This document shows, piece after piece, positions 1-4,675 of a stretch of 8,216 bases of DNA (its first letter is position 1; each line of letters opens with the position of its first letter). Both the position numbers and the translations under genes were made by a program. The notes beneath the pieces were generated by a model that saw only the letters and a list, made by a program, of their open reading frames with translations, was not told the DNA's origin and did no database searches. The stretch is from Scatosoma sp964459515 (lineage in GTDB: Bacteria; Bacillota; Clostridia; Christensenellales; Borkfalkiaceae): NCBI GenBank assembly GCA_964459515.1, contig CAYWML010000058.1, positions 1 to 8,216 on the forward strand, written 5' to 3'.

Positions 1-811
1 CGAACGCTCCACCACCGATACTCGTCACACTGTCGGGAATTACCACGCTCGTCAAACTGCTACAATCTTCGAATGTACCATATTCGATACTCGTTACGCT
101 GTCGGGGATTTCTATACTCGTCAAACGTCTACAATATCCGAACGCATAATCACCGATACTCGTCACGCTGCGAGGAATGTTTATACTCGTCAAACTCTTA
201 CAATTAAAAAATGTATCGTCGTTTATTTTTTGTAAATTCTTGCTAAGCGTTATCTCGGTTAAATTTATACAATTACAGAATGCCGAATCGCCCAAAGCAA
301 GCGTATTATCGGGAATTACGATACTCGTCAAGCCGCTACAATTATAAAACGCCGAGCCACCGATTTCCTTCAAATTTACCCCCAATGTTACCTGCGCCAA
401 ATTCGTACAATCATAGAATACTTTATCACCGATACTCGTCACGTTTTCGGAAATTGCCATACTCGTCAAACCGATACAAGCATAAAATGCACTATTTCCG
501 ATAGAAGTCATAGTCTTCGGCATTTCCACGCTTGTCAAGCTACGGCAATAAGCAAACGCCTCTTCGCCGATTGATGTCAGTTTATTACCAAAATTAATAT
601 TCGCCAAATTATAGCAATTATAAAACGCGCTGTTGCCGATCGTCTGCACATTTGCGCCGAGGGTGAAATTCGTCAAGCCGTAGCAATTATGGAATGCGTA
701 CGAACCGATCGTGGCAATACCCGTGCCGAGCGTGACGTCCATCAAATTATCGCAATTACGGAACGCGCCTTCGCCGAGCGCGGTATAGCCGTTGCCGAGC
801 TTCACGCTCTT
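1..811 (-). pseudogene. Leucine-rich repeat (LRR_5/BspA-like) array, in-frame continuation after TAG, 3' end off window
   Basis: Reading the minus strand in the same frame as the upstream surface-protein gene, this stretch is open from the codon after the TAG at 812-814 to the window edge (270 codons, no stop). I translated it by hand. It consists of 23-residue repeats of the form L-T-S-[IV]-x-[IL]-P-x-x-[VL]-x-[ST]-I-G-x-x-[AT]-F-x-x-C-x-x: eleven complete copies plus a partial one at the edge. This is the LRR_5/BspA-like repeat seen in secreted or surface adhesion-type proteins. It has no signal peptide of its own and I see no convincing ribosome site for a restart just after the TAG, so it is best read as the detached C-terminal part of the 812-2059 gene. 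If the TAG is an error or is read through, both parts form one protein of more than 685 residues. Confidence 0.8.
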
Positions 812-814
812 CTA
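812..814 (-). other. In-frame amber (TAG) codon at the conserved leucine of the repeat register
   Basis: The plus strand reads CTA, so the minus strand codon is TAG. The corresponding leucine codons of the next eleven repeats lie at exact 69-bp steps below it (743, 674, 605, 536, 467, 398, 329, 260, 191, 122 and 53). Ten are TTG and one is TTA. A single T-to-A change of TTG gives the observed TAG. Confidence 0.9.
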
Positions 815-2059
815 ACCGTCTTTATCGTCAAAAGCGTAGTTGCCTACCGTCGCAACGGTCACGTTTTTATAGGTATCGGGCAAAACAAGCGTTTCGTCCT
901 CCCCGTAATATCCGTCGATACGATACGCGCCGCCGCTCGATTGCGACAGCGTATACGGCAAGGTGGTCACGTTGCAACAAATGCCGCTTTCTTCGATATT
1001 ATAGGTCTGATACGCCTGCAAGTCGTTCAAGGTAGCGTACAAAGTCTGCACGCCGATTTGCGATTTTACAAAATAGTCCGTCGTCCAACTCACGCCCAAA
1101 GCGACGGTTTCTCCGTCGTACACGAAAGAAACGGTATCGGGCAAACCGATCTCCTCCACTGCGCCGTCATAGTCGATTTCCGCCGATAAAGTCACGCTCG
1201 TGCCCTTTTCGTTGTCGTCCTTGAAAATAGGCTTAAACGAGCAATCCTTATCCCCGACGACGAAATCGAAATCGGGCTTCGTGCTGACGATGTTGCCGTC
1301 TTTATCTTCCCAGTGAGAAAAGTGTTTGCCTTCGGGCGGCTCGCCGGGATGAATGGTGCAATGGTCGCCCGGTTTATATCTGCCGTGGTCGAAACCGTCG
1401 TCGTGATGGCCGCCGTCGATATCGATCTTATAATACGTATCGTTGGCAAGACGGTCGGTTTCATATTTGAAATTATTTTGCGCCGCGCCGCCGTAATCGA
1501 GCATATTGTCAAACAAAGCTTCTCGCTCGGGCGTCAAGTCGCCTTTTTCACGCATAGTGTATACGTATTCGAGAACGCTGAATTTTGTCACGTCGCTGTA
1601 ATACGCCACGCCGTCTATTTCCGTATACGCGCGTGCGAAAACGTCCGTCGTCATCTTTTTCGCCGCCAAACCTGCCGATTGGAAAACAAGACAATTTTTC
1701 CCGTTTATCGTCTTAGTGCCCTTGTCCGTCGCGACGTAGTCTTGCGTACCGTAAGCGTACGTTTCCGAGACTTCGTCCCAGAAAAGCATTTGTATCGGAT
1801 ATTGCGCGCGGTCGAATCCGTCATTCGACACGGCGTACAATATGTAGATCGAATCGGAATAAGAAACGTTGTTCGATTCGATCGAAAGCGTAACCGACGG
1901 GTTAGGCGTATTCGTTTGCGCGTTTTCCGTCTGTGCCGCTTCGGCGTTCGCCGTCGGCAGGACGTTGTTCGTAAACGCATATACGCCGATTGCACTGCTG
2001 CATGCCATAAGCGCGAACATAGCCCCGATCAACAATTTGTTTTTGAAAATCGTTTTCAT
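812..2059 (-). CDS. Secreted BspA-like surface protein, N-terminal part (415 aa up to an in-frame TAG)
   Basis: Starts at ATG 2059 with AAGGAG seven bases upstream. Residues 1-28 look like a signal peptide: basic KTIFKNK, then a hydrophobic core, with possible type I cleavage after V-Y-A28 or A-N-A39. L-M-A-C20 is a poor lipobox, because hydrophobic residues continue after the Cys. Residues about 57-209 form a domain ending in the phrase N-M-L-D-Y-G-G-A-A-Q, which I recall from other clostridial surface proteins but cannot name. Residues about 210-281 resemble an InlB/Flg_new-type bacterial repeat (G-x-x-F-x-x-W, then F-x-P-I-F) and carry a His/Asp-rich insert. Residues about 288-370 resemble a bacterial Ig-like domain (L-P-D-T-V...V-S-W...G). 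From about 391 the first LRR begins, ending in A-F-D-D-K-D-G and then TAG. The likely role is an extracellular adhesin or binding protein; the ligand cannot be inferred. It follows the 37-residue peptide gene with an 82-nt gap. Confidence 0.85.
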   Translation of the reverse strand: MKTIFKNKLLIGAMFALMACSSAIGVYAFTNNVLPTANAEAAQTENAQTNTPNPSVTLSIESNNVSYSDSIYILYAVSNDGFDRAQYPIQMLFWDEVSETYAYGTQDYVATDKGTKTINGKNCLVFQSAGLAAKKMTTDVFARAYTEIDGVAYYSDVTKFSVLEYVYTMREKGDLTPEREALFDNMLDYGGAAQNNFKYETDRLANDTYYKIDIDGGHHDDGFDHGRYKPGDHCTIHPGEPPEGKHFSHWEDKDGNIVSTKPDFDFVVGDKDCSFKPIFKDDNEKGTSVTLSAEIDYDGAVEEIGLPDTVSFVYDGETVALGVSWTTDYFVKSQIGVQTLYATLNDLQAYQTYNIEESGICCNVTTLPYTLSQSSGGAYRIDGYYGEDETLVLPDTYKNVTVATVGNYAFDDKDG

Positions 2060-2105
2060 TTTTTTTCTCCTTCTTACCTTTATTTTTTTTGCTTAGAATA
2101 GTAAG

Positions 2106-2132
2106 GCAACGCCGCACGAGCGCACGCGTTGC
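2106..2132 (-). repeat. Short inverted repeat between the peptide gene and the surface-protein gene
   Basis: Seven-base arms GCAACGC (2106-2112) and GCGTTGC (2126-2132) flank a 13-base loop. In the minus-strand transcript the hairpin lies in the 82-nt gap after the 37-residue peptide stop. It is not followed by a run of U, so it does not look like an intrinsic terminator; it could influence RNA stability or expression of the downstream gene. Short arms make chance pairing possible. Confidence 0.35.
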
Positions 2133-2141
2133 GGTATTCTC

Positions 2142-2183
2142 TTAGGTCCAGCCGTCGTCGTTATCTACGTTGTCGTCGGAAAA
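2142..2183 (-). repeat. Shared C-terminal tail, copy in the 37-residue peptide gene
   Basis: Codons 25-37 plus stop encode F-S-D-D-N-V-D-N-D-D-G-W-T. Apart from one extra codon, 33 of 39 bases match the 3' end of the lipoprotein gene at 2287-2325. Confidence 0.8.
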
Positions 2184-2255
2184 TTCGCTTTCGCTTGTAC
2201 GAATAACGTCGTCGTAAGATAGCCATACAATTATAATTTTCGGTTCTTGATACAT
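2142..2255 (-). CDS. 37-residue acidic peptide of unknown function
   Basis: ATG at 2255 and TAA at 2144-2142, with a strong AAAGGAG site nine bases upstream, so translation is well supported despite the size. The peptide starts M-Y-Q-E-P-K, has a hydrophobic stretch I-I-I-V-W-L (residues 7-12), then Y-D-D-V-I-R-T-S (14-21), and ends in an acidic tail rich in D, E and S finishing D-D-G-W-T. There is no Cys and no signal peptide. The head pattern (Y-x-x-P-x-I ... D-V-I-x-T-S) resembles many short unannotated ORFs I recall beside surface-protein genes in gut Clostridia; this is memory, not a search. The tail is shared with the lipoprotein gene 31 nt upstream. It could be a precursor peptide, a secreted or sorted partner, or a regulator. 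No modifying enzyme is visible nearby. Confidence 0.75.
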   Translation of the reverse strand: MYQEPKIIIVWLSYDDVIRTSESEFSDDNVDNDDGWT

Positions 2256-2264
2256 TTTCGTTTG

Positions 2265-2271
2265 CTCCTTT
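2265..2271 (-). promoter_or_regulatory. Ribosome binding site of the 37-residue peptide gene
   Basis: The minus strand reads AAAGGAG with a nine-base spacer to the ATG at 2255. It fixes the start at the internal ATG and argues against the longer open frame that extends upstream to 2513 and overlaps the lipoprotein gene. Confidence 0.8.
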
Positions 2272-2286
2272 AAGATTTTTTGTTTT

Positions 2287-2325
2287 TTAGGTCCAACCGT
2301 CATCGTCCGCGTTTTCGTCGGAAAA
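2287..2325 (-). repeat. Shared C-terminal tail, copy in the lipoprotein gene
   Basis: Codons 80-91 plus stop encode F-S-D-E-N-A-D-D-D-G-W-T. It aligns with the tail of the 37-residue peptide at 10 of 12 residues with one single-codon gap. Confidence 0.8.
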
Positions 2326-2562
2326 CGTTTCTCCGTCCGAAAAATTATTTTCTTCCGCACTTCCGTTTTCCGTGTTCGTCGCGGTACTGCCACCGTCGTT
2401 TTGCATATTCGACGAATTTTGAACGGTAGACGAAGCCTCTGTGCCGCTTGCGCCGACAGACGAGCTTTCGTCCTTATCCCTGCAAGCCGCAATACCGACG
2501 GACAGCATTGCACTCGCCGCGATTGCCAACACGCCGAAAAGGATTTTTTTGCGTTTTCTCAT
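2287..2562 (-). CDS. Small lipoprotein with a disordered Ser/Asp/Glu/Asn-rich mature chain (91 aa)
   Basis: I place the start at ATG 2562 (M-R-K-R-K-K), because GAGGAG at 2577-2572 is nine bases upstream; an ATG at 2571 directly abuts that site and is less likely. Residues 1-26 form a lipoprotein signal peptide: R-K-R-K-K, hydrophobic core, and the lipobox I-A-A-C with the lipidated Cys at 27. The mature 65 residues have almost no hydrophobic content and are dominated by S, T, N, D, E and G, so a flexible extracellular tether is more likely than a folded domain. It ends N-A-D-D-D-G-W-T, matching the end of the neighbouring peptide. Residues 48-63 match a linker in DnaX. No known family is recognised. 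It is the first gene of the surface cluster, preceded by two inverted repeats and followed 31 nt later by the peptide gene. Confidence 0.75.
   Translation of the reverse strand: MRKRKKILFGVLAIAASAMLSVGIAACRDKDESSSVGASGTEASSTVQNSSNMQNDGGSTATNTENGSAEENNFSDGETFSDENADDDGWT
2374..2421 (-). repeat. 48-bp in-frame coding repeat, lipoprotein copy
   Basis: Encodes lipoprotein residues 48-63 (Q-N-S-S-N-M-Q-N-D-G-G-S-T-A-T-N). It matches 5258-5305 inside dnaX at 37 of 48 bases without gaps and in the same codon phase; 10 of 16 residues are identical. Confidence 0.6.
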
Positions 2563-2571
2563 GTTTTTCAT

Positions 2572-2577
2572 CTCCTC
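2572..2577 (-). promoter_or_regulatory. Ribosome binding site of the lipoprotein gene
   Basis: The minus strand reads GAGGAG, with nine bases to the ATG at 2562 and none to the ATG at 2571. This favours the shorter product, which also has the more typical basic N-terminus. Confidence 0.65.
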
Positions 2578-2595
2578 GCTTATAAAATTTTTTTT

Positions 2596-2666
2596 GAGCC
2601 GCGTGTTTATATGGAATATTTCGGTTACCGCGCGCTTATTCGCTCGTTCGTATAAACACGCGGCTC
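2596..2666. repeat. Perfect 16-bp inverted repeat with 39-nt loop upstream of the lipoprotein gene
   Basis: GAGCCGCGTGTTTATA at 2596-2611 and its exact reverse complement at 2651-2666. In the minus-strand transcript this forms a very stable stem whose 3' foot lies about 18 bases before the ribosome site of the lipoprotein gene, separated by an A-rich stretch. It is followed by A rather than U, so it is not a standard terminator on that strand. It could be a 5' leader structure, an RNA processing or stability element, or the termini of a small non-autonomous element; no target-site duplication is evident. Confidence 0.75.
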
Positions 2667-2692
2667 TCACCCCTTATAGAAATAGGGGTGAG
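2666..2692. repeat. Second hairpin after gpsA, adjoining the 16-bp inverted repeat
   Basis: CTCACCCC (2666-2673) pairs with GGGGTGAG (2685-2692). On the minus strand the stem can extend to 11 bp with one bulged A and a TTCT loop. It lies 24 nt after the gpsA stop and shares its first base with the larger inverted repeat. The minus strand lacks a proper U tract after it, so at most it is a weak end for the gpsA transcript. On the plus strand it is followed after a few bases by a T-rich stretch, but no plus-strand gene precedes it. Confidence 0.5.
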
Positions 2693-2716
2693 AATTTCTC
2701 GTTTTTTATTTAATAA

Positions 2717-3703
2717 TTACATATAAAATTCCGATTTGGTTTCGCGAGAAAAGAGTTTTGCCAAGGTCTTTTCGCAACGTTCGCGATAACTTGTGCCGTC
2801 GTCCTCGCCGTAACACAGCTCGTATACAGCCGTCGTAAGCGGTAAATCCACGCCGTACTTTTCACCGAGAGCCTTCATTGCAGCCGAAGTCGGCACACCC
2901 TCCGCAAGCTTTGCGAATTTCTCTCCTTTCACCAACATTTCGCCATACATGCGATTATGCGAAAACTTGCTGAACAACGTCGCTTCGTAATCGCCGAGGT
3001 GTGCCAAGCCGTATGCCGACAATTCGTTGCCGCCCATGGCTTTTATCAACCGCGCGACTTCGCGCGCGCCACGCGTCATAAGCGCGCCCTTTAAGGCTTC
3101 GTAACCGCAACCGTCCAAAACGCCCGCAACAATCCCCATGACGTTTTTCGCCGCCGCGCCAAGCTCCGTACCGATTAAATCTTCTCCGTAGTAAAAACGG
3201 ATAAGCTCGCTCTTAAACTCGTCGGCGAGCCGTTCTTTCAACGCTTTATCGGCGGAATCGATGACCATACAATTCGGAATGCCCTGCGTAAAGGCTTGAA
3301 TATGCCCGGGACCGACCCAAACGGCGATACGGTCCTGCGAAATGCCGCTCTGCGTAAGCACCTCGGAAAGCCGACAGCCCGTGGAAACCTCTATGCCTTT
3401 CATGCAAAGCACGAAATTCTTGTCCGACACGTCGTACGCCGTAATCCGCTTCATAAATCCGCGCAAGCCCTGCGACGATATGGAAATGATAATCGTTTCC
3501 GCACGAGAAACGGCTTCTTCCAAATCGCAAGTGAGCGTGATACGCTTATCCAGCTCTACGTACTCGTTTTTGCCCGTTTCTGTCAAAACGCGATACGAAT
3601 AGTCGTCCTCAGGGCCCCAAGAATATACGTCGTGCCCGCGGTTGCAAAGATACCAAGCGATAAACGAGCCCCAACGCCCACAGCCCAATACCGATACTTT
3701 CAT
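2717..3703 (-). CDS. gpsA: Glycerol-3-phosphate dehydrogenase [NAD(P)+]
   Basis: Makes sn-glycerol 3-phosphate from dihydroxyacetone phosphate for phospholipid synthesis; cytosolic. The 328-residue product has the usual family length. Residues 5-12 (V-L-G-C-G-R-W-G) form the Rossmann nucleotide-binding loop. K102 in M-K-G-I-E and K186 in A-A-A-K-N are the conserved lysines, the latter the presumed catalytic one. The C-terminal substrate domain shows L-M-T-R-G-A-R-E and H-L-G-D-Y-E-A-T with S-H-N-R. The usual G-P-S-F motif reads G-P-G-H (131-134), a variant I recall from other clostridial GpsA proteins. I chose ATG 3703, which directly starts the Rossmann strand and has GGGAGG nine bases upstream; an open frame upstream to 3814 merely overlaps recR. 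It follows recR by 22 nt and probably ends the housekeeping operon. Confidence 0.93.
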   Translation of the reverse strand: MKVSVLGCGRWGSFIAWYLCNRGHDVYSWGPEDDYSYRVLTETGKNEYVELDKRITLTCDLEEAVSRAETIIISISSQGLRGFMKRITAYDVSDKNFVLCMKGIEVSTGCRLSEVLTQSGISQDRIAVWVGPGHIQAFTQGIPNCMVIDSADKALKERLADEFKSELIRFYYGEDLIGTELGAAAKNVMGIVAGVLDGCGYEALKGALMTRGAREVARLIKAMGGNELSAYGLAHLGDYEATLFSKFSHNRMYGEMLVKGEKFAKLAEGVPTSAAMKALGEKYGVDLPLTTAVYELCYGEDDGTSYRERCEKTLAKLFSRETKSEFYM

Positions 3704-3712
3704 AATAGAATT

Positions 3713-3718
3713 CCTCCC
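3713..3718 (-). promoter_or_regulatory. Ribosome binding site of gpsA
   Basis: The minus strand reads GGGAGG nine bases before ATG 3703, in the 22-nt gap after the recR stop. It decides the start against the upstream in-frame ATG inside recR. Confidence 0.8.
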
Positions 3719-3725
3719 TATTGTT

Positions 3726-4319
3726 TTACATCTTATTACGCTCGACAAACGCGCGTGCCAGCGTGACTTCGTCCGTGTATTCGATTTCCGAACCGACGGG
3801 AATGCCGTGCGCAAGCCGTGTAACGTTGACGCCGAGCGGCTTTATCAATTTTGCAATATACATCGCCGTAGCGTCTCCCGAAACGTCGGGGTTGGTCGCC
3901 ACGATGACTTCTTTTACGTCCTCCGATTGCAACCGCGACAGCAATTCGCGAATGCGAATATCGTTCGGTCCTACGCCCGAAAGCGGATCGATTACGCCGT
4001 GTAACACGTGATATACACCCTTAAATTCGTGCAATTTCTCTATTGCAGCGACGTCTTTCGGTTCTTTCACTACGCAAACTACGCTATGTTCCCTCGCACG
4101 GCATATCGCGCAAGTGTCTTCCTCGGTGAAATTGCCGCAAATTTTGCAATATTTCACTTTGCGTTTCACGCCGAGAATCGCGTCGGCAAACGCGCGCGCG
4201 TCCGCTTCGGACATATCGATGACTTTGTAAGCGTATCGTTGCGCCGTCTTTTTGCCTACCCCCGGAAGCTTTGAAAATTCATTGACAAGCTTCCCGATCG
4301 GCTCGATAAAAATTTCCAT
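3726..4319 (-). CDS. recR: Recombination mediator protein RecR
   Basis: Works with RecO (and RecF) to load RecA on single-stranded DNA during gap repair. The 197-residue length is typical. In order: a helix-hairpin-helix L-P-G-V-G-K-K-T-A-Q-R (18-28); a four-Cys zinc finger with C58, C61, C70 and C73; a Toprim domain from about residue 81 with E86 in V-K-E-P-K-D-V and the A-T-N-P-D-V-S-G-D-A-T segment (141-151); and a C-terminal G-I-P-V-G-S-E-I-E-Y-T-D motif with T-L-A-R-A. The first Toprim motif reads V-K-E where V-E-E is common, but the acidic residue is kept. ATG 4319 lies only 3 nt after the ybaB stop, so its ribosome site (GGGGGA) is inside the end of ybaB and translation is likely coupled. 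Confidence 0.96.
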   Translation of the reverse strand: MEIFIEPIGKLVNEFSKLPGVGKKTAQRYAYKVIDMSEADARAFADAILGVKRKVKYCKICGNFTEEDTCAICRAREHSVVCVVKEPKDVAAIEKLHEFKGVYHVLHGVIDPLSGVGPNDIRIRELLSRLQSEDVKEVIVATNPDVSGDATAMYIAKLIKPLGVNVTRLAHGIPVGSEIEYTDEVTLARAFVERNKM

Positions 4320-4322
4320 GCG

Positions 4323-4655
4323 TTAGATCATTCCCCCGAGCGCGCCCATATCGCCGTATTTGCCCATCTTCTCTTCGTAAACTTTGTCCGCCTTGGCATA
4401 GCCGTCGTTAATTGCCGCCATAATCAAGTCTTCGAGCATTTCCACGTCCGTCGGATCGACAACGCTCTCGTCCAATTCGATACCGTTGATAATCTTCTTC
4501 GCGTTCATATACACCACGACCGCCTCGCTCGCCGCCGTGCCGACGATTTCCCAATCGTCCAAAAGTTCCGCCGTCTTTTCCATCTCTTCCTGCATCTTCT
4601 GCGCCTGTCGCATAAGATTTTGCATGTTGCCGTTGCCGCCTTTGAATGCCGCCAT
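4323..4655 (-). CDS. ybaB: YbaB/EbfC family nucleoid-associated protein
   Basis: Small dimeric DNA-binding protein, typically encoded between dnaX and recR as here. The 110-residue product begins M-A-A-F-K-G-G-N-G-N-M with L-M-R-Q-A-Q-K-M-Q-E-E-M, the N-terminal helix of the family. It then has the core strands and the diagnostic V-V-D-P-T-D-V-E-M-L-E-D-L-I segment, and ends M-G-A-L-G-G-M-I. The glycine-rich turn usual after the first helix (often G-x-x-G-G-G) here reads V-G-T-A-A-S-E-A, a mild divergence. I chose ATG 4655 because GGAGGAG lies six bases upstream and the protein then starts like its relatives; a codon at 4670 would put the ribosome site inside the gene. It lies 20 nt after dnaX and 3 nt before recR. 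Confidence 0.93.
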   Translation of the reverse strand: MAAFKGGNGNMQNLMRQAQKMQEEMEKTAELLDDWEIVGTAASEAVVVYMNAKKIINGIELDESVVDPTDVEMLEDLIMAAINDGYAKADKVYEEKMGKYGDMGALGGMI

Positions 4656-4661
4656 AGTATT

Positions 4662-4668
4662 CTCCTCC
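4662..4668 (-). promoter_or_regulatory. Ribosome binding site of ybaB
   Basis: The minus strand reads GGAGGAG six bases before ATG 4655, in the gap after the dnaX stop. It selects the 110-residue form over the start at 4670. Confidence 0.75.
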
Positions 4669-4675
4669 AAGCTGT

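Larger units (their letters stand above)
1..887 (-). repeat. 69-bp tandem coding repeat (23-residue LRR_5 units)
   Basis: About twelve units with an exact 69-bp period within a coding frame. The most constant part on the minus strand is TTGACGAGTAT followed by a variable strand and then a G-x-x-A-F segment. The units closest to the left edge, and the one near 330, are the most alike (S-I-x-I-P-x-S-V-T-S-I-G). Those near 600-880 are more divergent (for example T-L-G-x-x-V-Q-T-I-G), and the first unit at about 815-887 has extra residues. This gradient fits array growth by duplication toward the C-terminal end. Confidence 0.85.

Noticed and set aside
689..1189. Plus-strand open frame (166 codons) across the TAG region
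   Set aside because: Opposite the LRR frame, no ribosome site, no recognisable motif.
1313..2101. Plus-strand open frame (262 codons) opposite the surface-protein gene
   Set aside because: Arg/Val/Phe-rich mirror of the coding strand; the minus-strand frame has a signal peptide, ribosome site and recognisable domains.
2630..2690. SigH-type promoter upstream of the lipoprotein gene
   Set aside because: A GCGAAT-like -10 can be found, but no AGGA-type -35 at the right distance.
2596..2692. Rho-independent terminator of gpsA
   Set aside because: Both hairpins lack a U tract on the minus strand; the large one is followed by A residues.
3704..3814. N-terminal extension of gpsA to an upstream ATG
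   Set aside because: It would overlap recR by about 90 bases, adds an Arg-rich stretch before the Rossmann strand, and ignores the good ribosome site before 3703.
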